Below, piece after piece: positions 1 to 10,700 of a stretch of DNA of 64,000 bases. The position numbers and the translations under genes were made by a program. This DNA comes from Oscheius dolichura. Taxonomy: Eukaryota; Nematoda; Chromadorea; Rhabditida; Rhabditidae. The stretch lies in contig OW051497.1 in the NCBI GenBank assembly GCA_932521035.1, forward strand, positions 5,022,001-5,086,000. The letters run 5' to 3'. Numbering within the stretch: position 1 is the stretch's first letter; each line of letters opens with the position of its first letter. The notes beneath the pieces were generated by a model that made no database searches, was not told the origin of the DNA, and was given only the letters and a program-made list of their open reading frames with translations.

Positions 1-1043
1 TCTAGGCAACGAGGGTTGGGAAGGGCTAAAAGACTCACTTGTGATGGTGGGTGAAGACAAATTCGATCTCCTTTCGAAGAGAAGTCACCAAAGCAGAGAC
101 ATTGGTCGTTACCAGACTGTACTCCTTCAGACAATTGATTGATACCCTTTTGAATGTACCAAGGAATTCTAAAAATTAAATTATGTGAAACAGAAAACAA
201 AAACCTTCTTGCCGGCCTAACTTTTCGTAACATTTTTGAATTTCGCTTAATTTATCGTAGTCGCTCTGTTTGATAGCAAAGACGAGTGCTGCTGACTGCC
301 AACCCAAGTAACGGTCTTTCAACTGCTCCAAAGCTTTATCATCACCATGATTGGGAATGTACTGCAAAGAATATCAAAATGGAAAATAAATTCTTTACCT
401 GTCGTAGCGTTTCGTAGCTTTGCTGCATATCAACAAGACTTTCATAGACCTTTTGTTGGTCTTCCCCGCATTCTGCCAGTGCCTCCTTTGCGCTGTCCAA
501 CTGAGCACGAGCCTAAATCAAAGGTAAGAAGCAATATTTCAATCAAAAATCAAATAAAGAAGAAAATTTTACTTTTATAAAGTTGATCAATGCATTTGTC
601 CTTGTCTTCGCCTGATCGTACTCCAAAACGGCAGAGGTGCCTCCAAACGAGCCTTCATTCATCCGAACAGTTTTAATATGCTCTTCCAAAGAGCATTTAA
701 GCTGCTCCATTGTTGTACAAAGGTCGCTAAGGTTCTCATACCTAAAATAATTAATATAAAAAAGAACACGGGTAACAAACTTGACTCTGGCGGTCTCTAT
801 TTCGTCTTTAGTATGAAAAATGGCACGTTTTCCAAGATCCACTTCATTATTTGTTTTACTGAGGCTTTCTATTAGTCTAAAGCATCCACATATGTCAGGA
901 AAATAAATAATTTACCGCTGTTTCCTTTCCTCCCGTGTGGTATTTTCAAAAAGAGCCGATAAACTGGAAATTAAGGGGATATTAGGGTTCTGAAATAGAA
1001 TCAATTTAATACTACGTTTATTTACCTGTAATATCTCTTCCAT
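1..1043 (-). CDS. COG7: COG7, Golgi tethering complex subunit (5' part, split gene)
   Basis: Exons in gene order are 1043-1026, 989-916, 876-781, 741-573, 512-399, 361-205 and 168-39. An eighth would begin at base 1. Joined, they give 252 codons with no stop. The product lies in the N-terminal third of COG7 (family about 770 residues), a lobe B subunit of the COG complex that tethers retrograde vesicles at the Golgi. Evidence is the ordered match to the family as I know it: helical coiled-coil-like residues 20-120, DQAKTR at 105-110, an acidic GED then a short helix at 135-155, LEQLKDR at 168-174, then the segment before the family's conserved F/Y-x-K-V-like stretch near residue 215. The start MEEILQ has GGC before and G after the ATG, with an in-frame TAA 18 nt upstream. 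The N-terminal W-I-N motif of animal and plant COG7 is not seen, so an extra 5' exon is possible. Another COG or exocyst subunit is the main alternative. Confidence 0.7.
2..38 (-). other. COG7 intron 7, 37 bp (acceptor inferred)
   Basis: Strong donor GTGAGT at 38-33. Read-through gives an immediate TGA after the His-His-His-Lys run. The only AG at a distance matching the other introns is CCTAG at 6-2, which would give 37 bp and start exon 8 at base 1. The acceptor sits at the window edge, so it is less certain than the donor. Confidence 0.6.
169..204 (-). other. COG7 intron 6, 36 bp
   Basis: Donor GTTTTT and acceptor TTTTTAG. An in-frame TAA lies inside. Joining 205 to 168 restores a Glu codon and an open exon of 42 codons. 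Confidence 0.78.
362..398 (-). other. COG7 intron 5, 37 bp
   Basis: Donor CAG|GTAAAG and acceptor TTTGCAG. The length is not a multiple of three, so splicing is needed to join the Gln-ending exon to the exon starting Tyr-Ile-Pro. Phase 0. Confidence 0.82.
513..572 (-). other. COG7 intron 4, 60 bp
   Basis: Donor GTAAAA, acceptor ATTTAG, with CTTAC shortly before a T-rich tract. Read-through meets TGA. Phase 0. It is the longest of the seven introns. Confidence 0.8.
742..780 (-). other. COG7 intron 3, 39 bp
   Basis: Donor GTTTGT and acceptor TTTTAG. It is in phase and stop-free, so read-through would add 13 residues rich in V, F and Y. The AT-rich composition and the good family fit of the joined exons favour splicing. 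It splits a Lys codon. Confidence 0.65.
877..915 (-). other. COG7 intron 2, 39 bp
   Basis: Donor GTAAAT, acceptor CTTTAG, with a CTGAC branch-site-like pentamer inside. Read-through would meet TAA at once (CGG-TAA), so removal is required. It splits an Arg codon. Confidence 0.8.
990..1025 (-). other. COG7 intron 1, 36 bp
   Basis: Donor GTAAAT and acceptor TTTCAG, T-rich. Its length is a multiple of three and it has no in-frame stop, so retention would add 12 residues. It is called an intron by its ends and composition, not by necessity. Confidence 0.65.
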
Positions 1044-1302
1044 GCCTATGAATAAATAAAATTAAAGCGTTTTTCAACTTTTGGAAAGTTGCCACGATGA
1101 AAGAAAACTTATCGGAGAGAGGGATCGCGCCGAGACCCGCTATCTCCTCTTCGGGCAGGAGCACTGCTGATGGCCACAGAGCACAATTACAGTGGGCTGG
1201 AACTGAGGATGACTTGAAAAAGGTATAGTCTTCGAAGAAAGGGAGAATTATGAGCATGGAAAAAAGAAAATCGGCAAATAAGACGCTTGGCCGTGTACCA
1301 CA
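1044..1302 (-). promoter_or_regulatory. Unique 5' flank of COG7 (UTR and probable promoter)
   Basis: This is the only unique sequence between the COG7 start and the palindrome, so the 5' UTR and core promoter should lie here unless they extend into the repeats. On the minus strand there is a pyrimidine-rich stretch around 1215-1245 with a TATACC string, and TTTATTTATTCATAG just before the ATG. The last could be the acceptor of a 5' UTR intron. A 79-codon frame starts at 1257, but after the 1025/990 splice it ends within two codons and does not join COG7. No clear TATA box or known operator is visible. Confidence 0.35.
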
Positions 1303-1515
1303 TTGGCCGAATTTTTCTGCAATTTTGCCTCACTTGTCAAAATTGACATTTGCGAAAGTACCTTATAGTGAATTTTTCTCATTAGCTTGTTATTCATTTG
1401 CTAGCACGCATCCTCAGGATCGTTTAGCAAAAAGAATGAGGAATTCTAGTAACAGTAGCATCCAATTGAATTTAACAAGTGACGAAAAATTGCAACAAAA
1501 AAAACAATCGGCCAA
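1303..1515. repeat. 213-bp imperfect palindrome, candidate fold-back (MITE-like) element
   Basis: The two halves are collinear inverted copies. TTGGCCGA (1303-1310) pairs with 1508-1515, GCAATTTT (1319-1326) with 1486-1493, TCACTTGT (1330-1337) with 1475-1482, GAATT (1370-1374) with 1442-1446, CTCATT (1378-1383) with 1435-1440, and TTTGCTA (1397-1403) with 1425-1431. The centre is ATCC-TCA-GGAT at 1410-1420. The arms differ by small indels (about 107 and 95 bp), so this is an aged structure. It has no transposase and I see no convincing target-site duplication (flanks CCACA and AATAA). A non-autonomous transposon is the likeliest reading, but a decayed local inversion duplication would look the same. 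The 140-codon plus-strand frame at 1250-1672 crosses it and the array and is not supported as a gene. Confidence 0.6.
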
Positions 1516-1526
1516 AATAATACAAA
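1516..1526. other. 11-bp unique junction between palindrome and satellite
   Basis: AAATAATACAA-type AT-rich bases separate the palindrome end from the first satellite G run. No partial or decayed unit is present here. Confidence 0.7.
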
Positions 1527-1999
1527 GGGGCTTCGACAAGTCTCGACAGCTTTCGACAAGTCTCGACCAAACCCGGATTAGCCTCCCCATGGAATTGGGG
1601 GCTTCGACAAGTCTCGACAGCTTTCGACAAGTCTCGACAGCTTTCGACAAGTCTCGACCAAACCCGGATTAGCCTCCCCATGGAATTGGGGGCTTCGACA
1701 AGTCTCGACAGCTTTCGACAAGTCTCGACCAAACCCGGATTAGCCTCCCCATGGAAATGGGGGGCTTCGACAAGTCTCGACAGCTTTCGACAAGTCTCGA
1801 CCAAACCCGGATTAGCCTCCCCATGGAATTGGGGGCTTCGACAAGTCTCGACAGCTTTCGACAAGTCTCGACCAAACCCGGATTAGCCTCCCCATGGAAT
1901 TGGGAGCTTCGACAAGTCTCGACAGCTTTCGACAAGTCTCGACCAAACCCGGATTAGCCTCCCCATGGAATTAGGGGCTTCGACAAGTCTCGACCAAAC

Positions 2000-4740
2000 C
2001 CGGATTAGCCTCCCCATGGAATTGGGGGCTTCGACAAGTCTCGACAGCTTTCGACAAGTCTCGACCAAACCCGGATTAGCCTCCCCATGGAATTGGGGGC
2101 TTCGACAAGTCTCGACCAAACCCGGATTAGCCTCCCCATGGAATTGGGGGGTTCGACAAGTCTCGACCAAACCCGGATTAGCCTCCCCATGGAATTGGGA
2201 GCTTCGACAAGTCTCGACAGCTTTCGACAAGTCTCGACCAAACCCGGATTAGCCTCCCCATGGAATTGGGGGCTTCGACAAGTCTCGACAGCTTTCGACA
2301 AGTCTCGACCAAACCCGGATTAGCCTCCCCATGGAATTGGGGGCTTCGACAAGTCTCGACAGCTTTCGACAAGTCTCGACCAAACCCGGATTAGCCTCCC
2401 CATGGAATTGGGGGCTTCGACAAGTCTCGACAGCATTCGACAAGTCTCGACCAAACCCGGATTAGCCTCCCCATGGAAATGGGGGGCTTCGACAAGTCTC
2501 GACAGCTTTCGACAAGTCTCGACCAAACCCGGATTAGCCTCCCCATGGAATTAGGGGCTTCGACAAGTCTCGACCAAACCCGGATTAGCCTCCCCATGGA
2601 ATTGGGGGCTTCGACAAGTCTCGACAGCTTTCGACAAGTCTCGACCAAACCCGGATTAGCCTCCCCATGGAATTGGGGGCTTCGACAAGTCTCGACAGCT
2701 TTCGACAAGTCTCGACCAAACCTGGATTAGCCTCCCCATGGAATTGGGGGGCTTCGACAAGTCTCGACAGCTTTCGACAAGTCTCGACCAAACCCGGATT
2801 AGCCTCCCCATGGAATTGGGGGCTTCGACAAGTCTCGACAGCTTTCGACAAGTCTCGACCAAACCCGGATTAGCCTCCCCATGGAATTGGGGGCTTCGAC
2901 AAGTCTCGACCAAACCCGGATTAGCCTCCCCATGGAATTGGGGGCTTCGACAAGTCTCGACAGCTTTCGACAAGTCTCGACCAAACCCGGATTAGCCTCC
3001 CCATGGAATTGGGGGCTTCGACAAGTCTCGACCAAACCCGGATTAGCCTCCCCATGGAATTGGGAGCTTCGACAAGTCTCGACAGCTTTCGACAAGTCTC
3101 GACCAAACCCGGATTAGCCTCCCCATGGAATTGGGAGCTTCGACAAGTCTCGACAGCTTTCGACAAGTCTCGACCAAACCCGGATTAGCCTCCCCATGGA
3201 ATTGGGGGCTTCGACAAGTCTCGACAGCTTTCGACAAGTCTCGACCAAACCCGGATTAGCCTCCCCATGGAATTGGGGGCTTCGACAAGTCTCGACCAAA
3301 CCCGGATTAGCCTCCCCATGGAATTGGGGGCTTCGACAAGTCTCGACAGCTTTCGACAAGTCTCGACCAAACCCGGACTAGCCTCCCCATGGAATTGGGG
3401 GCTTCGACAAGTCTCGACAGCTTTCGACAAGTCTCGACCAAACCCGGATTAGCCTCCCCATGGAATTGGGGGCTTCGACAAGTCTCGACAGCTTTCGACA
3501 AGTCTCGACCAAACCTGGATTAGCCTCCCCATGGAATTGGGGGGCTTCGACAAGTCTCGACAGCTTTCGACAAGTCTCGACCAAACCCGGATTAGCCTCC
3601 CCATGGAATTGGGGGCTTCGACAAGTCTCGACAGCTTTCGACAAGTCTCGACCAAACCCGGATTAGCCTCCCCATGGAATTGGGGGCTTCGACAAGTCTC
3701 GACCAAACCCGGATTAGCCTCCCCATGGAATTGGGAGCTTCGACAAGTCTCGACAGCTTTCGACAAGTCTCGACCAAACCCGGATTAGCCTCCCCATGGA
3801 ATTGGGAGCTTCGACAAGTCTCGACAGCTTTCGACAAGTCTCGACCAAACCCGGATTAGCCTCCCCATGGAATTGGGGGCTTCGACAAGTCTCGACAGCT
3901 TTCGACAAGTCTCGACCAAACCCGGATTAGCCTCCCCATGGAATTGGGGGCTTCGACAAGTCTCGACAGCTTTCGACAAGTCTCGACAGCTTTCGACAAG
4001 TCTCGACCAAACCCGGATTAGCCTCCCCATGGAATTGGGGGCTTCGACAAGTCTCGACAGCTTTCGACAAGTCTCGACCAAACCCGGATTAGCCTCCCCA
4101 TGGAATTGGGGGCTTCGACAAGTCTCGACAGCTTTCGACAAGTCTCGACAGCTTTCGACAAGTCTCGACCAAACCCGGATTAGCCTCCCCATGGAATTGG
4201 GGGGTTCGACAAGTCTCGACCAAACCCGCATTAGCCTCCCCATGGAATTGGGAGCTTCGACAAGTCTGGACAGCTTTCGACAAGTCTCGACCAAACCCGG
4301 ATTAGCCTCCCCATGGAATTGGGGGCTTCGACAAGTCTCGACAGCTTTCGACAAGTCTCGACCAAACCCGGATTAGCCTCCCCATGGAATTGGGGGCTTC
4401 GACAAGTCTCGACAGCTTTCGACAAGTCTCGACCAAACCCGGATTAGCCTCCCCATGGAATTGGGGGCTTCGACAAGTCTCGACAGCTTTCGACAAGTCT
4501 CGACCAAACCCGGATTAGCCTCCCCATGGAATTGGGGGCTTCGACAAGTCTCGACAGCTTGCGACAAGTCTCTACCAAACCTGGATTAGCCTCCCCATGG
4601 AATTGGGGGGCTTCGACAAGTCTCGACAGCTTTCGACAAGTCTCGACCAAACCCGGATTAGCCTCCCCATGGAATTGGGGGGCTTCGACAAGTCTCGACA
4701 GCTTTCGACAAGTCTCGACAGCTTTCGACAAGTCTCGACC
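2000..4740. repeat. Domain A higher-order repeat, copy 1
   Basis: Shares unit order and rare substitutions with copies 2 and 3. The stretch 2.8-3.9 kb recurs 2,482 bp to the right. Anchors are CCCGCATTAG near 4227, the C-to-G change at 4268 and the T-to-G change at 4561. The left limit is approximate. Confidence 0.65.
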
Positions 4741-7700
4741 AAACCTGGATTAGCCTCCCCATGGAATTGGGGGGCTTCGACAAGTCTCGACAGCTTTCGA
4801 CAAGTCTCTACCAAACCTGGATTAGCCTCCCCATGGAATTGGGGGGCTTCGACAAGTCTCGACAGCTTTCGACAAGTCTCGACCAAACCCGGATTAGCCT
4901 CCCCATGGAATTGGGGGCTTCGACAAGTCTCGACAGCTTTCGACAAGTCTCGACCAAACCCGGATTAGCCTCCCCATGGAATTGGGGGCTTCGACAAGTC
5001 TCGACAGCTTTCGACAAGTCTCGACCAAACCCGGATTAGCCTCCCCATGGAATTGGGGGCTTCGACAAGTCTCGACCAAACCCGGATTAGCCTCCCCATG
5101 GAATTGGGGGGTTCGACAAGTCTCGACCAAACCCGGATTAGCCTCCCCATGGAATTGGGAGCTTCGACAAGTCTCGACAGCTTTCGACAAGTCTCGACCA
5201 AACCTGGATTAGCCTCCCCATGGAATTGGGGGGCTTCGACAAGTCTCGACAGCTTTCGACAAGTCTCGACCAAACCCGGATTAGCCTCCCCATGGAATTG
5301 GGGGCTTCGACAAGTCTCGACAGCTTTCGACAAGTCTCGACCAAACCCGGATTAGCCTCCCCATGGAATTGGGGGCTTCGACAAGTCTCGACCAAACCCG
5401 GATTAGCCTCCCCATGGAATTGGGGGCTTCGACAAGTCTCGACAGCTTTCGACAAGTCTCGACCAAACCCGGATTAGCCTCCCCATGGAATTGGGGGCTT
5501 CGACAAGTCTCGACCAAACCCGGATTAGCCTCCCCATGGAATTGGGAGCTTCGACAAGTCTCGACAGCTTTCGACAAGTCTCGACCAAACCCGGATTAGC
5601 CTCCCCATGGAATTGGGAGCTTCGACAAGTCTCGACAGCTTTCGACAAGTCTCGACCAAACCCGGATTAGCCTCCCCATGGAATTGGGGGCTTCGACAAG
5701 TCTCGACAGCTTTCGACAAGTCTCGACCAAACCCGGATTAGCCTCCCCATGGAATTGGGGGCTTCGACAAGTCTTGACCAAACCCGGATTAGCCTCCCCA
5801 TGGAATTGGGGGCTTCGACAAGTCTCGACAGCTTTCGACAAGTCTCGACCAAACCCGGATTAGCCTCCCCATGGAATTGGGGGCTTCGACAAGTCTCGAC
5901 AGCTTTCGACAAGTCTCGACCAAACCCGGATTAGCCTCCCCATGGAATTGGGGGCTTCGACAAGTCTCGACAGCTTTCGACAAGTCTCGACCAAACCTGG
6001 ATTAGCCTCCCCATGGAATTGGGGGGCTTCGACAAGTCTCGACAGCTTTCGACAAGTCTCGACCAAACCCGGATTAGCCTCCCCATGGAATTGGGGGCTT
6101 CGACAAGTCTCGACAGCTTTCGACAAGTCTCGACCAAACCCGGATTAGCCTCCCCATGGAATTGGGGGCTTCGACAAGTCTCGACCAAACCCGGATTAGC
6201 CTCCCCATGGAATTGGGAGCTTCGACAAGTCTCGACAGCTTTCGACAAGTCTCGACCAAACCCGGATTAGCCTCCCCATGGAATTGGGAGCTTCGACAAG
6301 TCTCGACAGCTTTCGACAAGTCTCGACCAAACCCGGATTAGCCTCCCCATGGAATTGGGGGCTTCGACAAGTCTCGACAGCTTTCGACAAGTCTCGACCA
6401 AACCCGGATTAGCCTCCCCATGGAATTGGGGGCTTCGACAAGTCTCGACAGCTTTCGACAAGTCTCGACAGCTTTCGACAAGTCTCGACAGCTTTCGACA
6501 AGTCTCGACAGCTTTCGACAAGTCTCGACCAAACCCGGATTAGCCTCCCCATGGAATTGGGGGCTTCGACAAGTCTCGACAGCTTTCGACAAGTCTCGAC
6601 CAAACCCGGATTAGCCTCCCCATGGAATTGGGGGCTTCGACAAGTCTCGACAGCTTTCGACAAGTCTCGACAGCTTTCGACAAGTCTCGACCAAACCCGG
6701 ATTAGCCTCCCCATGGAATTGGGGGCTTCGACAAGTCTCGACAGCTTTCGACAAGTCTCGACCAAACCCGGATTAGCCTCCCCATGGAATTGGGGGCTTC
6801 GACAAGTCTCGACCAAACCCGGATTAGCCTCCCCATGGAATTGGGGGGTTCGACAAGTCTCGACCAAACCCGCATTAGCCTCCCCATGGAATTGGGAGCT
6901 TCGACAAGTCTGGACAGCTTTCGACAAGTCTCGACCAAACCCGGATTAGCCTCCCCATGGAATTGGGGGCTTCGACAAGTCTCGACAGCTTTCGACAAGT
7001 CTCGACCAAACCCGGATTAGCCTCCCCATGGAATTGGGGGCTTCGACAAGTCTCGACAGCTTTCGACAAGTCTCGACCAAACCCGGATTAGCCTCCCCAT
7101 GGAATTGGGGGCTTCGACAAGTCTCGACAGCTTGCGACAAGTCTCTACCAAACCTGGATTAGCCTCCCCATGGAATTGGGGGGCTTCGACAAGTCTCGAC
7201 AGCTTTCGACAAGTCTCGACCAAACCCGGATTAGCCTCCCCATGGAATTGGGGGGCTTCGACAAGTCTCGACAGCTTTCGACAAGTCTCGACCAAACCCG
7301 GATTAGCCTCCCCATGGAATTGGGGGGCTTCGACAAGTCTCGACAGCTTTCGACAAGTCTCGACCAAACCCGGATTAGCCTCCCCATGGAATTGGGGGCT
7401 TCGACAAGTCTCGACAGCTTTCGACAAGTCTCGACCAAACCCGGATTAGCCTCCCCATGGAATTGGGGGGCTTCGACAAGTCTCGACAGCTTTCGACAAG
7501 TCTCGACCAAACCCGGATTAGCCTCCCCATGGAATTGGGGGCTTCGACAAGTCTCGACCAAACCCGGATTAGCCTCCCCATGGAATTGGGAGCTTCGACA
7601 AGTCTCGACAGCTTTCGACAAGTCTCGACCAAACCCGGATTAGCCTCCCCATGGAATTGGGGGCTTCGACAAGTCTCGACAGCTTTCGACAAGTCTCGAC

Positions 7701-7860
7701 CAAACCCGGATTAGCCTCCCCATGGAATTGGGGGGCTTCGACAAGTCTCGACAGCTTTCGACAAGTCTCGACCAAACCCGGATTAGCCTCCCCATGGAAT
7801 TGGGGGCTTCGACAAGTCTCGACAGCTTTCGACAAGTCTCGACCAAACCCGGATTAGCCT
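4741..7860. repeat. Domain A higher-order repeat, copy 2
   Basis: The order of 51-, 71-, 72-, 91- and 131-bp units from 4.8 to 6.75 kb recurs exactly 3,104 bp to the right, then at 3,033 bp after loss of one 71-bp unit. Anchors are the C-to-G change at 6912 and the T-to-G change at 7134. Confidence 0.75.
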
Positions 7861-10700
7861 CCCCATGGAATTGGGGGGCTTCGACAAGTCTCGACAGCTT
7901 TCGACAAGTCTCTACCAAACCTGGATTAGCCTCCCCATGGAATTGGGGGGCTTCGACAAGTCTCGACAGCTTTCGACAAGTCTCGACCAAACCCGGATTA
8001 GCCTCCCCATGGAATTGGGGGCTTCGACAAGTCTCGACAGCTTTCGACAAGTCTCGACCAAACCCGGATTAGCCTCCCCATGGAATTGGGGGCTTCGACA
8101 AGTCTCGACAGCTTTCGACAAGTCTCGACCAAACCCGGATTAGCCTCCCCATGGAATTGGGGGCTTCGACAAGTCTCGACCAAACCCGGATTAGCCTCCC
8201 CATGGAATTGGGGGGTTCGACAAGTCTCGACCAAACCCGGATTAGCCTCCCCATGGAATTGGGAGCTTCGACAAGTCTCGACAGCTTTCGACAAGTCTCG
8301 ACCAAACCTGGATTAGCCTCCCCATGGAATTGGGGGGCTTCGACAAGTCTCGACAGCTTTCGACAAGTCTCGACCAAACCCGGATTAGCCTCCCCATGGA
8401 ATTGGGGGCTTCGACAAGTCTCGACAGCTTTCGACAAGTCTCGACCAAACCCGGATTAGCCTCCCCATGGAATTGGGGGCTTCGACAAGTCTCGACCAAA
8501 CCCGGATTAGCCTCCCCATGGAATTGGGGGCTTCGACAAGTCTCGACAGCTTTCGACAAGTCTCGACCAAACCCGGATTAGCCTCCCCATGGAATTGGGG
8601 GCTTCGACAAGTCTCGACCAAACCCGGATTAGCCTCCCCATGGAATTGGGAGCTTCGACAAGTCTCGACAGCTTTCGACAAGTCTCGACCAAACCCGGAT
8701 TAGCCTCCCCATGGAATTGGGAGCTTCGACAAGTCTCGACAGCTTTCGACAAGTCTCGACCAAACCCGGATTAGCCTCCCCATGGAATTGGGGGCTTCGA
8801 CAAGTCTCGACAGCTTTCGACAAGTCTCGACCAAACCCGGATTAGCCTCCCCATGGAATTGGGGGCTTCGACAAGTCTCGACCAAACCCGGATTAGCCTC
8901 CCCATGGAATTGGGGGCTTCGACAAGTCTCGACAGCTTTCGACAAGTCTCGACCAAACCCGGATTAGCCTCCCCATGGAATTGGGGGCTTCGACAAGTCT
9001 CGACAGCTTTCGACAAGTCTCGACCAAACCCGGATTAGCCTCCCCATGGAATTGGGGGCTTCGACAAGTCTCGACAGCTTTCGACAAGTCTCGACCAAAC
9101 CTGGATTAGCCTCCCCATGGAATTGGGGGGCTTCGACAAGTCTCGACAGCTTTCGACAAGTCTCGACCAAACCCGGATTAGCCTCCCCATGGAATTGGGG
9201 GCTTCGACAAGTCTCGACAGCTTTCGACAAGTCTCGACCAAACCCGGATTAGCCTCCCCATGGAATTGGGGGCTTCGACAAGTCTCGACCAAACCCGGAT
9301 TAGCCTCCCCATGGAATTGGGAGCTTCGACAAGTCTCGACAGCTTTCGACAAGTCTCGACCAAACCCGGATTAGCCTCCCCATGGAATTGGGAGCTTCGA
9401 CAAGTCTCGACAGCTTTCGACAAGTCTCGACCAAACCCGGATTAGCCTCCCCATGGAATTGGGGGCTTCGACAAGTCTCGACAGCTTTCGACAAGTCTCG
9501 ACCAAACCCGGATTAGCCTCCCCATGGAATTGGGGGCTTCGACAAGTCTCGACAGCTTTCGACAAGTCTCGACAGCTTTCGACAAGTCTCGACAGCTTTC
9601 GACAAGTCTCGACAGCTTTCGACAAGTCTCGACCAAACCCGGATTAGCCTCCCCATGGAATTGGGGGCTTCGACAAGTCTCGACAGCTTTCGACAAGTCT
9701 CGACCAAACCCGGATTAGCCTCCCCATGGAATTGGGGGCTTCGACAAGTCTCGACAGCTTTCGACAAGTCTCGACAGCTTTCGACAAGTCTCGACCAAAC
9801 CCGGATTAGCCTCCCCATGGAATTGGGGGCTTCGACAAGTCTCGACCAAACCCGGATTAGCCTCCCCATGGAATTGGGGGGTTCGACAAGTCTCGACCAA
9901 ACCCGCATTAGCCTCCCCATGGAATTGGGAGCTTCGACAAGTCTGGACAGCTTTCGACAAGTCTCGACCAAACCCGGATTAGCCTCCCCATGGAATTGGG
10001 GGCTTCGACAAGTCTCGACAGCTTTCGACAAGTCTCGACCAAACCCGGATTAGCCTCCCCATGGAATTGGGGGCTTCGACAAGTCTCGACAGCTTTCGAC
10101 AAGTCTCGACCAAACCCGGATTAGCCTCCCCATGGAATTGGGGGCTTCGACAAGTCTCGACAGCTTGCGACAAGTCTCTACCAAACCTGGATTAGCCTCC
10201 CCATGGAATTGGGGGGCTTCGACAAGTCTCGACAGCTTTCGACAAGTCTCGACCAAACCCGGATTAGCCTCCCCATGGAATTGGGGGGCTTCGACAAGTC
10301 TCGACAGCTTTCGACAAGTCTCGACCAAACCCGGATTAGCCTCCCCATGGAATTGGGGGCTTCGACAAGTCTCGACAGCTTTCGACAAGTCTCGACCAAA
10401 CCCGGATTAGCCTCCCCATGGAATTGGGGGGCTTCGACAAGTCTCGACAGCTTTCGACAAGTCTCGACCAAACCCGGATTAGCCTCCCCATGGAATTGGG
10501 GGCTTCGACAAGTCTCGACAGCTTTCGACAAGTCTCGACCAAACCCGGATTAGCCTCCCCATGGAATTGGGGGGCTTCGACAAGTCTCGACAGCTTTCGA
10601 CAAGTCTCGACCAAACCCGGATTAGCCTCCCCATGGAATTGGGGGCTTCGACAAGTCTCGACAGCTTTCGACAAGTCTCGACCAAACCTGGATTAGCCTC
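7861..10700. repeat. Domain A higher-order repeat, copy 3
   Basis: Matches copy 2 at offset 3,104 bp, then 3,033 bp. Anchors are at 9945 and 10167. The 131-bp unit at 9524 is the partner of the one at 6420. Confidence 0.75.

Noticed and set aside
347..875. Plus-strand frames at 347-580 and 678-875
   Set aside because: They are antisense to COG7 exons and introns that read well on the minus strand.
1018..1257. 79-codon minus-strand frame upstream of COG7
   Set aside because: It overlaps the MEEILQ start in another frame and ends in intron 1 or right after the splice. It does not continue into the COG7 exons.
1250..1672. 140-codon plus-strand frame
   Set aside because: Its first 93 codons cover the 5' flank and the fold-back palindrome and the rest is satellite. 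Composition is low-complexity and nothing resembles a known protein.
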